Assembly: GCF_001687625.2 (NCBI RefSeq)
Contig: NZ_CP016538.2
Location: 654,001-718,000 of the forward strand
Length of the DNA stretch: 64,000 nucleotides
From: Planococcus maritimus
Lineage (GTDB): Bacteria > Bacillota > Bacilli > Bacillales_A > Planococcaceae
Reading direction: 5' to 3'
Shown here: piece by piece, positions 37,537-45,386 of the stretch
How the letters are laid out: every line of letters starts with the position of its first letter
Numbering within the stretch: position 1 is the stretch's first letter
Notes under the pieces: model-generated
Seen by the model: the letters and a program-made list of their open reading frames with translations, nothing else
Told to the model about the DNA's origin: nothing
Databases searched by the model: none
Translations under genes and position numbers: made by a program

Positions 37537-37646
37537 TGAGCAAATCTAATTTATAAAACTGAAGGGAACTGGTATCATATTTGGTCATTATTTCTATTAA
37601 TGGTATGGACAGGTATATTTAATTCTGATATTGTTGTGAAGTCGCT

Positions 37647-37675
37647 TTGACACAAAAGTAACAAAAAAGTAATAA
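37647..37675 (+). promoter_or_regulatory. Candidate promoter of the Ltp-domain gene
   Basis: A perfect TTGACA at 37647-37652 is followed after 17 bp by TAATAA at 37670-37675. The predicted start point would fall inside the ribosome binding site AAAGGAGG, so if real the mRNA is nearly leaderless. Confidence 0.4.
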
Positions 37676-37688
37676 AGGAGGAAGTAGC

Positions 37689-38243
37689 ATGAAAAAAGTA
37701 TTTAAGATTGGATGTCTCGGCATCATTGGCATAGTGGTATTGATAGCCATACTGGCTGCTTTGGCCGGTGGCGGGGAAGAATCCACTGACACCGAGGGCA
37801 CTACAGAAACTACTCCAGCAACAGAAGAAACAGCAGCAGAAGAAACAGCAGAAGAAGAAAATTCTGCGGAAGAAGCTGAAACTGAAGAAGCTGCTGAAAC
37901 GGAAGAGCCGGTTGAAGAAGAGCCAGCAGAGCCAGAAGTGTCGACTGAGTTTGAATCTGCGCTGAACCAAGCGCAAACCTACTCTGATAGCATGCATATG
38001 TCAAAAACCGGGGTGTTTGAACAATTGACTTCTGAATACGGCGGCCAATTCCCGGAAGATGCTGCACAATACGCAATCGATAATGTAGATGCTGATTGGA
38101 AGGCGAACGCTTTGGAATCGGCCAAGACTTATCAAGACAGCATGAGCATGTCCAAGGAAGCTATTCGCGATCAATTGAGCTCCGATTACGGCGGCCAATT
38201 TACACAAGAAGAAGCAGACTACGCAATCGAAAATCTGGAATAA
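37689..38243 (+). CDS. Ltp-domain surface protein with acidic linker
   Basis: The 184-residue protein has an N-terminal membrane segment (about 8-26; a Cys in KIGCLG is a poor lipobox), a low-complexity Glu/Ala/Thr linker (about 30-80), and two Ltp repeats, ALNQAQTYSDSMHMSKTGVFEQLTSEYGGQF and ALESAKTYQDSMSMSKEAIRDQLSSDYGGQF. The domain is named after phage TP-J34 lipoprotein Ltp, which blocks superinfection; most chromosomal relatives have unknown roles. It likely faces outside the membrane. Confidence 0.82.
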   Translation: MKKVFKIGCLGIIGIVVLIAILAALAGGGEESTDTEGTTETTPATEETAAEETAEEENSAEEAETEEAAETEEPVEEEPAEPEVSTEFESALNQAQTYSDSMHMSKTGVFEQLTSEYGGQFPEDAAQYAIDNVDADWKANALESAKTYQDSMSMSKEAIRDQLSSDYGGQFTQEEADYAIENLE

Positions 38244-38288
38244 GAAAAAAGATGAGCCCCGGCAAACTTGCCAGGGCTCATCTTTTTT
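38244..38288. terminator. Bidirectional terminator
   Basis: AAAAGATGAGCCCCGGCAA pairs with TTGCCAGGGCTCATCTTTT, with A and T runs at both sides. Shared by the Ltp-domain and cstA genes. Confidence 0.92.
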
Positions 38289-39727
38289 CAGTTAACCGCC
38301 TCGTATTCCGAATCCATCTGCTTCGCAGTACGGTATTTCAGAATCTGCCCCACATACCATAAGGCAACTGCCAACGTGATAACCGAGCCGATCATGGCGG
38401 CGATGTGGTATTCCATGTTCAAGCCTTCTGGTGCGTAGAAGATGTACATGGAGACAACGCCTGTCATGAACATGGCCGGTACGCCGCTGATCCAGTGCAT
38501 TTTGTAGTTCTTGAGCAAATACATCGTCGCGGTCCACAACATGAACGTGGCAACCACTTGGTTGGTCCAGCCGACGTATCTCCACAAGAACGTGTAGTCG
38601 ATTGTCGCCATGTAGAAAGTTGGGATGGCGAGCGGGATGGTAATCAATAGGATGCGCAAAGTGCCGTCAGTCTTAGTGAACTTCGATAGCAGGTCAGCCA
38701 AGATCATGCGCGATGAGCGAAGCGCGGTATCACCCGTTGTGATCGGCAAGATGATGACGCCGAAGATGGCAAGGATGCCGCCAAGAGTGCCAAGAAGCGA
38801 GATCGAGATGTCGTTGACGACGCCAGATGGACCGCCCGCTGCGAGTGCCGCACCGAGCCCTTCAGTGCCGTTGAAGAAAGTCATGCCAGCCGCCGCCCAG
38901 ACGAGGGCAATGACGCCTTCAATGACCATGGCACCGTAGAAAATTTTACGGCCGTCGGTTTCTTTTTTCATCGTCCGGGCAATGATCGGGCTTTGCGTGC
39001 TATGAAAGCCGGAAATCGCACCGCATGATACGGTAACCATCAATAGCGGCCAGATCGGCAATTCGCCAGGATGCAAATTGCTGAAGGTCAGGTTTGGCAT
39101 CGGTTTTCCGGAGAAGATCAGTGCTACGGCTACCGCAAGCGCCATAAACAATAGGATGCCGCCAAGCAGCGGATAAATGCGGCCGATGATGCGGTTGATC
39201 GGCAAGATCGTCGCAAGGACGAAATAAGCGAAAATCAAGGCAAGTGCCGCGATAAAGGAAATCGGCGTGATTTGTGCGATCAATTGGGCGGGGCCAGCGG
39301 TGAAGGCCGCTGCGACCAAAAGCATCAACACAAGCGACAAACCGTTGATGAAAACTTTGGCATTCTTTCCGAGGTAACGCCCGACTAGTGTAGGGAACTG
39401 CGCTCCGCCGTGGCGCATCGACATCATGCCCGAGAAGTAATCGTGAACGCCGCCTGCAAAGATGCAGCCGACGACAATCCAGATGAAAGCGACCGGCCCG
39501 TACAAAGCACCAGCGACAGCTCCGTAGATTGGGCCGAGTCCTGCGATGTTCAACAGCTGGATCAAGTTGCCTTTCCACCAGCTCATCGGCACATAGTCGA
39601 TATTGTCTGCTTGTGCGTAGGCCGGTGTTGGAGTAGTATCGTCGACGCCGAAGACCTTTTCGATAAACTTCGAATAAAACATGTATCCCAATATTAAGAG
39701 TGCAAGTGCTGCGAAAAATGTAATCAT
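38288..39727 (-). CDS. cstA: Carbon starvation protein CstA family transporter
   Basis: The start at 39727 (MITFFAALALLILGYMFYSKF) follows GGAGG; the longer frame adds 14 non-hydrophobic residues and is rejected. The 479-residue protein has about 14 spans and CstA motifs (PLLMVTVSCGAISGFHSTQSPIIARTMKKE, LPITTGDTALRSSRMI). It is the short CstA type of Firmicutes. Relatives import peptides or pyruvate when sugar is short. A cre-like box lies upstream, matching its known catabolite control in Bacillus. Confidence 0.9.
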   Translation of the reverse strand: MITFFAALALLILGYMFYSKFIEKVFGVDDTTPTPAYAQADNIDYVPMSWWKGNLIQLLNIAGLGPIYGAVAGALYGPVAFIWIVVGCIFAGGVHDYFSGMMSMRHGGAQFPTLVGRYLGKNAKVFINGLSLVLMLLVAAAFTAGPAQLIAQITPISFIAALALIFAYFVLATILPINRIIGRIYPLLGGILLFMALAVAVALIFSGKPMPNLTFSNLHPGELPIWPLLMVTVSCGAISGFHSTQSPIIARTMKKETDGRKIFYGAMVIEGVIALVWAAAGMTFFNGTEGLGAALAAGGPSGVVNDISISLLGTLGGILAIFGVIILPITTGDTALRSSRMILADLLSKFTKTDGTLRILLITIPLAIPTFYMATIDYTFLWRYVGWTNQVVATFMLWTATMYLLKNYKMHWISGVPAMFMTGVVSMYIFYAPEGLNMEYHIAAMIGSVITLAVALWYVGQILKYRTAKQMDSEYEAVN

Positions 39728-39870
39728 ATGCGTCGTCCTCCTGATGTCTGTGATATATCGTATACACATAATAGCATCTTTTCTGGTGAATTAACTATAA
39801 TATTTCGAAAAAACTAATATTTCTATTTATTTATAATAAAGAAATCGATAATTATTAAGAAGAAGGAAAG

Positions 39871-39884
39871 TGTAAGCGTCTCCA
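39871..39884. promoter_or_regulatory. cre-like site between cstA and the Gfo/Idh/MocA gene
   Basis: TGTAAGCGTCTCCA fits the CcpA consensus with one mismatch. It lies 144 bp before cstA and 160 bp before the divergent oxidoreductase gene. The rest of the 318-bp gap (39728-40045) shows only AT-rich sequence and the candidate promoter at 39998. Confidence 0.5.
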
Positions 39885-39997
39885 TTAGGTTTTGAGCACT
39901 AAGGGGCGTGTGACAATCGCCAACAAAGCTTAGGAAATCTCGACATTCATTATCTTGAAATACGGATAAAATGAGAGCATGTGACATCAGGGCGCGA

Positions 39998-40025
39998 TTG
40001 CCTTATGCTTGAAATGAAGTATATA
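39998..40025 (+). promoter_or_regulatory. Candidate promoter of the Gfo/Idh/MocA gene
   Basis: TTGCCT at 39998-40003 and TATATA at 40020-40025 are 16 bp apart, about 20 bp before the start codon. Confidence 0.4.
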
Positions 40026-40045
40026 AAGAGAAGAGGGAACGGATT

Positions 40046-40984
40046 ATGAAATTTGGCATCATTGGCACAAATTGGATCACGGACCGGTTCATCAAAGCAG
40101 CGAAGCAACATCCGGATTTTCAACTCGGTGCAATTTATTCAAGAACAGAAGAGACGGGTCGCGCGTTCGCGGACAACTACCAAGTCGAGGCCGTTTATAC
40201 GGATATGGAGGAAATGTTCCGAGACGGTGGGATTGATGCTGTCTATATCGCTTCGCCGAATGCGTTCCATGCCGAACAAAGTTTGCTCGCGATGCAACAC
40301 GGCGTTCACGTCTTATGCGAAAAGCCAGCTGTTACGACGCTCGATGAGATGGACCAGATTATTGCAGCCTCAAAGGAAACCGGCATGACTTATATGGAAG
40401 CAATGAAGTCGACCGTGACGCCGACTTTCCTAAAGCTGAAAGAAGAGCTGCATAAGATCGGGCCGATTCGCCGCTATGTGTTCCATTACAATCAGTATTC
40501 ATCCCGCTACGATAAATACAAAGAAGGCATCATCGAAAATGCCTTTAAGCCGGAGCTTGGCAATGGCGCGAAAACGGATCTCGGTGTTTATGGATTGGCG
40601 CCGCTCGTCCATTTGGCGGGGGAGCCGGATGCTGTATTGCGCAACCGCTACCTGTTGTCGACCGGTGCAGAAGGCCAAGGCAGTATGATTCTCGATTACG
40701 GGGAAAGTGAAGCGGTCGTCATGTATTCGAAGATTTCGGATTCGTATTTGCCGAGTGAAATTCAAGGCGAAAACGGCGTCATCGAAATCGACAAAATCAG
40801 CGACCCGAAACACGTGCTGATCAAATTCCGCGACGGCACGACGGAAGACATTTCCGTCCCGCACGAATTCGATACGATGTATTACGAACTCGATGAATTT
40901 ATCCGCTGCGTCCGTGACGGGCAAGTGGAATCCACGATCAATACGCACGAAATTTCCCGGCAAGTGACACAGTTATTGCTTTAA
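40046..40984 (+). CDS. Gfo/Idh/MocA family oxidoreductase
   Basis: The 312-residue protein has an N-terminal Rossmann fold (FGIIGTNWITDRFIKAAKQHP), the family's catalytic-lysine motif EKP (VLCEKPAVTT), and a C-terminal beta-sheet domain. It resembles YulF-type dehydrogenases of Bacillus. It should oxidise or reduce a sugar, inositol or bile-pigment-like ring with NAD(P). Substrate unknown. It is a single gene with its own terminator. Confidence 0.88.
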   Translation: MKFGIIGTNWITDRFIKAAKQHPDFQLGAIYSRTEETGRAFADNYQVEAVYTDMEEMFRDGGIDAVYIASPNAFHAEQSLLAMQHGVHVLCEKPAVTTLDEMDQIIAASKETGMTYMEAMKSTVTPTFLKLKEELHKIGPIRRYVFHYNQYSSRYDKYKEGIIENAFKPELGNGAKTDLGVYGLAPLVHLAGEPDAVLRNRYLLSTGAEGQGSMILDYGESEAVVMYSKISDSYLPSEIQGENGVIEIDKISDPKHVLIKFRDGTTEDISVPHEFDTMYYELDEFIRCVRDGQVESTINTHEISRQVTQLLL

Positions 40985-41001
40985 TGAACAATAGCCAAAC
41001 G

Positions 41002-41049
41002 AAAAACCGCTTTTTCCACCCAGATATCTGGAGGGAGAAAGCGGTTTTT
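41002..41049. terminator. Bidirectional terminator
   Basis: AAAAACCGCTTTTTCC pairs with GGAGAAAGCGGTTTTT with one mismatch, with A and T runs at the ends. Confidence 0.88.
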
Positions 41050-41119
41050 ATTTGGTTAGCTATTTGGTTCGATCCTCACGTAAAGGTGTCGGAAATGAAA
41101 TAGCTCAGCAGATTCTCCA

Positions 41120-41920
41120 CTAATTCATTTCCACCTGAACTTCCACGCCAAAATGATCGGACACCAATGGCTTATTGTCGCCGTTGAAGATGACTTGGGA
41201 CGATTTGACGGTGACGGGTTCGGTGGACAAGATCAAGTCGATGCGCAAGTCTTGCTTGTTGTCGCTCCAGCCGGCGATTTTGCCTTTGACGGTGATGCCA
41301 GCGTCTTTTTCTTCGGCCAAAGTATAGGTGTCGTGCAGGCCGTTTTCCAGTAAATACGCATAGCCTTGCTGGTCGAGTGAAGCGTCGTTATTGAAGTCGC
41401 CCAGCAAGAACGTGTGGCTCTCTTTCTTCATATGTTCCAATAGCTGATCGGCTTGGTATTGGAACGGTTCGATTGGATCGAGCCACCAGCCCATATGGCA
41501 GGAATAAAATGTTATCGGCTGACCCGCGTATTGGATCGTCGTGCCAACAATCTTGCGCGTTTTCGGAGAATGCTTGTCGGTGCTTTGGCTGACGAAGAAG
41601 CTATGCTCCTCGATCACCGGATGGCGCGTCAAGATGACGGAGCCTTCTTCATAACGGCCATACACGAGATGGGAAAAGTCCCATACTATCGAGTAGCCTG
41701 TGACGCCGAGTTGCTCCAACTCCTGAACCAGGACCTGTGCGTAATTATCCGGTTTGATGAGATGTGCAGGATGCTCATCGATGGACTGGTTGACTTCCTG
41801 CAGGGCGATAAGGTCGTATTGTTTTTCGGCAATGGCTTGTGCTAGGTAACGGATTTTCTCCATCTGGCGTTCTTCATGCCAAGCATGGCAATTCAAGGTC
41901 AGTAGTTTTATCGTGTTCAT
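41120..41920 (-). CDS. Endonuclease/exonuclease/phosphatase (EEP) family hydrolase
   Basis: The 266-residue EEP protein shows the active-site set: Asn10 and Glu42 (ALQEV), His142 in SCHMG, Asp175 and Asn177 in GDFNND, and the C-terminal SDHFGV. No signal peptide is present, so it is intracellular, unlike secreted sphingomyelinases of the fold. It lies directly downstream of ptsG on the same strand, though a terminator intervenes. The substrate could be a phosphorylated sugar, nucleotide or lipid; not resolved. Confidence 0.8.
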   Translation of the reverse strand: MNTIKLLTLNCHAWHEERQMEKIRYLAQAIAEKQYDLIALQEVNQSIDEHPAHLIKPDNYAQVLVQELEQLGVTGYSIVWDFSHLVYGRYEEGSVILTRHPVIEEHSFFVSQSTDKHSPKTRKIVGTTIQYAGQPITFYSCHMGWWLDPIEPFQYQADQLLEHMKKESHTFLLGDFNNDASLDQQGYAYLLENGLHDTYTLAEEKDAGITVKGKIAGWSDNKQDLRIDLILSTEPVTVKSSQVIFNGDNKPLVSDHFGVEVQVEMN

Positions 41921-41942
41921 CCTCCTAAACTAATGATGAATA

Positions 41943-41989
41943 AAAGAAAACCCGGCCCGATGCGAAGTGACTCGCACGGATCCGGGTGT
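41943..41989 (-). terminator. Terminator of ptsG
   Basis: On the minus strand, CCGGATCCGTGCGA pairs imperfectly with TCGCATCGGGCCGG and is followed by TTTTCTTTT. Confidence 0.75.
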
Positions 41990-42011
41990 GTGACTAGCCG
42001 GGAAGAGGTGT

Positions 42012-44063
42012 TTAGACTTCTTCGTCGCCAGTGATTTCAATCAGGTCTTTCGTATTCGCGGCTACATGGCCGGACGTTTTGATGTTCACTTTTTGTCCTT
42101 CTTGAAGGCTGGTGAAGACGACCGGCGTGATGATGGACGGTGCATGTTTGCCGATATAATCAAGGTCCATTTCCATCAACAATTGGCCTTGTTCAACAAG
42201 GTCGCCTTGTTCGACGTGAGCCGTGAAGCCTTCGCCTTTCAAGTGGACAGTGTCGATACCGATATGGATCAATAATTCAGTCCCATCGTCTGCTTTCAAA
42301 CCGATTGCGTGTTTCGTCGGGAACAAAGTGACGACTTCACCATTGACAGGCGAGTAGACTTTGCCTTCAGCTGGTTTAATCGCAAAGCCGTCGCCGACCA
42401 TTCTGCCAGAGAAGACTTGATCCGGTACATCAGTGATCGGCAGGATGTCACCTGTGATCGGGATGCCAAAATCCACCGTGCCAAGGCGTACAGGTGCATC
42501 GCCTGCGTCTTTGGTTTGGTCCATGATCTTCGATACATCTTCTTTCGTGCGCGGCGTTTTGCCATTCATGATGTCTTGCATTTGCCCACGCAAGTTGTCG
42601 GATACAGGTCCAAAAATCGCTTGGATGTTATTGCCGACTTCCATGACGCCGGAAGCGCCAAGTTTTTTCAATTTCTTCTTATCGACTGCGCCTTTGTCTT
42701 CTACACTGACGCGCAGGCGAGTGATACAAGCATCCAAATGGGTGATGTTTTGCTGACCGCCCATTGCTTGAAGGATTTCGTATGGCAATTCGCCAACTTC
42801 TGCGTCGCTGTCTTCGTCTTCTTCTTCATCTTCACGTCCCGGTGTCATCAAATTGAATTTCGTGATGGCGAATCGGAAGCCGAAATAGTAAATGACGGCG
42901 AAGAACAGCCCGACAACGATGACCCAGAACCATTCTGTTCTACCTGGCATAACGCCGAATAGCAAGAAGTCGATCAAGCCACCGGAGAAAGTCATGCCGA
43001 TTTTAACATCGAGTAAATGCATGATCATAAACGACAGTCCTGCAAATACTGCGTGAATTCCGAACAATACAGGTGCTACAAACAGGAATGCGAATTCAAG
43101 TGGTTCAGTGATCCCCGTCAAAAATGAAGTCAAAGCAGCTGATGCCATGATGCCGCCAACGACTTTTTTGCGTTCAGGGCGTGCTGTGTGATAAATCGCA
43201 AGTGCCGCTGCTGGAAGGCCAAACATCATGAATGGGAATTTCCCTGTCATGAACGTACCGGCTGTGAAATCAACGCCGTCACGCAATTGTTCAAAGAAAA
43301 TGCGTTGGTCGCCGCGGACGATTTCACCTGCGGCATTTGTGTACGAGCCAAACTCGAACCAGAACGGCGAATAGAAAATGTGGTGCAGTCCGAATGGAAT
43401 CAACGAACGTTCCACTACGCCGAAGACGAATGCTGCAAGTGTGCGGTTCGTTTCAAGCATGAAATAAGAAAGAGAGTTCAAGCCGCTTTGTGCAAAAGGC
43501 CAAAGCAGGTACATAACAATACCGAGAAATAATGCGGTAAACGCGGTAATGATTGGAACAAAGCGCTTGCCGGCAAAAAAGCCGAGAAATTGTGGCAAGT
43601 TGATATTGAAGAATTTATTGTACATCGCCGCGGCTAGTATCCCGACGATAATCCCGCCGAATACGCCGGTCTGCAAAGTCGGAATGCCGAGAACCATGGC
43701 ATAGGCCGGGTCGGAAGTGGCCATTTCGGGGGTGATGCCACCGACCGCTTTCATTGTAACGTTCATAATCAAATAGCCGATGATCGCGGCGAGTCCCGCG
43801 ACGCCGTCACCGCCAGCGAGGCCGATTGCAACACCGACTGCAAAGAGCAATGGCAAGTTGGCGAAAATTACGCCGCCGGCTTCTGCCATGACGAAGAGCA
43901 AGGATTGGACCCAGGGTGTGCCGAAAAATGGTACCGCTTCCACAAATGTGTCTTGTGAAAAACTTGTGCCGAATGCCAGCAAAATTCCGGCTGCGGGCAA
44001 GAGTGCGACTGGGAGCATGAGGGCTTTCCCGACTTTTTGCAGTGTACCGAATACATTAGACAT
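42012..44063 (-). CDS. ptsG: PTS glucose permease, EIICBA
   Basis: The start at 44063 ([18 protein letters not shown]) follows AGGAGG. The 683-residue protein has the EIIC membrane domain (1 to ~400, with [12 protein letters not shown]), EIIB with phospho-Cys446 ([11 protein letters not shown]) and EIIA with phospho-His600 ([17 protein letters not shown]). It imports glucose as glucose-6-phosphate with phosphate from HPr. The RNA leader holds a RAT/terminator pair, and the gene for its antiterminator GlcT is upstream on the same strand. Confidence 0.95.
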   Translation of the reverse strand: MSNVFGTLQKVGKALMLPVALLPAAGILLAFGTSFSQDTFVEAVPFFGTPWVQSLLFVMAEAGGVIFANLPLLFAVGVAIGLAGGDGVAGLAAIIGYLIMNVTMKAVGGITPEMATSDPAYAMVLGIPTLQTGVFGGIIVGILAAAMYNKFFNINLPQFLGFFAGKRFVPIITAFTALFLGIVMYLLWPFAQSGLNSLSYFMLETNRTLAAFVFGVVERSLIPFGLHHIFYSPFWFEFGSYTNAAGEIVRGDQRIFFEQLRDGVDFTAGTFMTGKFPFMMFGLPAAALAIYHTARPERKKVVGGIMASAALTSFLTGITEPLEFAFLFVAPVLFGIHAVFAGLSFMIMHLLDVKIGMTFSGGLIDFLLFGVMPGRTEWFWVIVVGLFFAVIYYFGFRFAITKFNLMTPGREDEEEDEDSDAEVGELPYEILQAMGGQQNITHLDACITRLRVSVEDKGAVDKKKLKKLGASGVMEVGNNIQAIFGPVSDNLRGQMQDIMNGKTPRTKEDVSKIMDQTKDAGDAPVRLGTVDFGIPITGDILPITDVPDQVFSGRMVGDGFAIKPAEGKVYSPVNGEVVTLFPTKHAIGLKADDGTELLIHIGIDTVHLKGEGFTAHVEQGDLVEQGQLLMEMDLDYIGKHAPSIITPVVFTSLQEGQKVNIKTSGHVAANTKDLIEITGDEEV

Positions 44064-44138
44064 AAAATTTCCTCCTTTTTTGGTCAAACTTGTTGCGGAT
44101 TAAACAGGGTAAGCGTGTCTCGCGGAAGCTAAAGCATA

Positions 44139-44225
44139 CAAAAAAGGCATGAGCGGAAAAGGCATCGGTAAAAAAGGGGAGAAATCCCCAATGTTAACCG
44201 TTGTACCTTTTCATACTCATGCCTG
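44139..44225 (-). terminator. ptsG leader terminator controlled by antitermination
   Basis: On the minus strand, AGGCATGAG...GAAAAGG pairs with CCTTTTC...CTCATGCCT and ends in six T. A small inner hairpin (GGGGATTTCTCCCC) sits in the loop. The left arm overlaps the RAT, so antiterminator and terminator exclude each other. Confidence 0.88.
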
Positions 44226-44243
44226 ATCGAGTCAGTAACACGT
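44213..44243 (-). promoter_or_regulatory. RAT (ribonucleic antiterminator) for GlcT
   Basis: The minus-strand sequence from ACGTGTTACTGACTCG through ATCAGGCATGAGT is very close, from memory, to the GlcT target of Bacillus subtilis ptsG. It begins only 6 bp after the glcT stop and overlaps the terminator's first arm. Confidence 0.88.
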
Positions 44244-44248
44244 ATGAA

Positions 44249-45091
44249 TTAGTTTGTATGAGTCAAGCGCTGCAGATGAATGGTTAGATAAAGCACTTCC
44301 GCTTCGTCGACAGGCTTTTTTAATTGGTTTTGCATTACTTTAATGAGCTTCCAAGCCAGATTATAGCACACTGGGTATTCAGCTTTCAAGAGGGCTTCGA
44401 GTTTATTTTCATCCCCCAACGATTCGCCCTGGTGAATGCGGTCGATTGCCCGGTGTAAATGCTGGATCAAGCGATGGTAATTGACATTGTCTTTGCTCAA
44501 CTCGACTTTCAGCCCTTCTTCGATTAATTCTGTCAGGCGGGAAATGAGCGCATGGTCCTGATTGATGTCGCGCAAAGATTTATCGGTTACGGCGCTGTGG
44601 ATGTGGAGTGCGATAAAACCAATCTCACCTTCTGGGAAGACGATGCCCATATGATTCTGGAACGCTTTCACCACGCCTTTGGCCACTTGGTATTCTTTCG
44701 GATACAAGGATTCGATTTCAAACAGGAACGAATTCGAAAACTGCATGTTCTGCTGGATGCGTTTAATGGCAAAAGACAGATGGTCCGTCAATGCGACGTG
44801 TATGTGTTCATTCAACTCCGTGCCCATCTGTTCGGCAATATATAATAACTGGTCGTTGATAAACGCAATCAGGTTTTCATCGATATGCGGCAGCAAGTTG
44901 ACGTATTGTTCCTTTTCCGCCTCGTCTTTTAATAGGAAGGTCTTGTCAGCATGGTCGAACGAAATGACATCGCCTTTTTTTCGATTAAAGCCGAGCCCGT
45001 TGCCGATCAAGACAACTTCCTTATAGGCCTCGTGGCGGGCGATCACGACATTGTTGTTCAATACTTTTTCGATGGTCAATAGCTGTTCCAT
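44249..45091 (-). CDS. glcT: BglG-family antiterminator of ptsG
   Basis: The 280-residue protein has the RNA-binding CAT domain (1-57: MEQLLTIEKVLNNNVVIARH...VVLIGNGLGFNRKKGD), then PRD1 and PRD2 with phosphorylatable histidines (ELNEHIHVALTDHLSFA, GEIGFIALHIHSAV, IQHLHRAIDRIHQG, VLYLTIHLQRL). PtsG phosphorylates it when glucose is absent, which blocks RNA binding. GGAGG lies 6 bp upstream. ptsG follows with the RAT directly after the stop codon. Confidence 0.94.
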   Translation of the reverse strand: MEQLLTIEKVLNNNVVIARHEAYKEVVLIGNGLGFNRKKGDVISFDHADKTFLLKDEAEKEQYVNLLPHIDENLIAFINDQLLYIAEQMGTELNEHIHVALTDHLSFAIKRIQQNMQFSNSFLFEIESLYPKEYQVAKGVVKAFQNHMGIVFPEGEIGFIALHIHSAVTDKSLRDINQDHALISRLTELIEEGLKVELSKDNVNYHRLIQHLHRAIDRIHQGESLGDENKLEALLKAEYPVCYNLAWKLIKVMQNQLKKPVDEAEVLYLTIHLQRLTHTN

Positions 45092-45136
45092 GATATCCTC
45101 CGTTCAATCATCATTTCGATGATACTCGTAATTCAA

Positions 45137-45166
45137 GTTATACAGGAAATGGACCTGGGAAGACAA
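45137..45166 (-). promoter_or_regulatory. Candidate glcT promoter
   Basis: On the minus strand, TTGTCT and TATAAC are 18 bp apart, about 45 bp before the glcT start. Confidence 0.4.
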
Positions 45167-45170
45167 GCTT

Positions 45171-45279
45171 TGTCCCTGTGCACGGCACAATTCAGCTGGG
45201 GAGGAGTTGTCGGAAATGGCGGAGGGAGAGGGTTTTCGGGGCTTGGGAAGTTGTGTGCGTCCCTGTGCGCCACACAATT
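45171..45279 (+). repeat. Paired 22-bp repeats, 87-bp spacing
   Basis: Copies start at 45171 and 45258 between the divergent glcT and nagP genes. The second copy ends 3 bp before the cre box of nagP. Confidence 0.9.
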
Positions 45280-45282
45280 TTG

Positions 45283-45296
45283 TGAAAGCGAATACA
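45283..45296. promoter_or_regulatory. cre box upstream of nagP
   Basis: TGAAAGCGAATACA is a full match to the CcpA consensus, about 40 bp upstream of the nagP promoter. Confidence 0.75.
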
Positions 45297-45316
45297 TTTT
45301 TTTGATTAATCTTGAA

Positions 45317-45352
45317 ATTGGTATAGACAACTATACATATTCACTTTATAGT
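45317..45352 (+). promoter_or_regulatory. nagP promoter with NagR operator
   Basis: TAGACA (45324-45329) and TATAGT (45347-45352) are 17 bp apart. ATTGGTATAGACAACTATAC at 45317-45336 is a dyad like the NagR (YvoA) sites of Bacillus nag genes and covers the -35. The NagR-like gene lies downstream in the same locus. Confidence 0.72.
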
Positions 45353-45386
45353 GAGAAGCAAGAACACATAAAGGGGTGGAGTAAGA

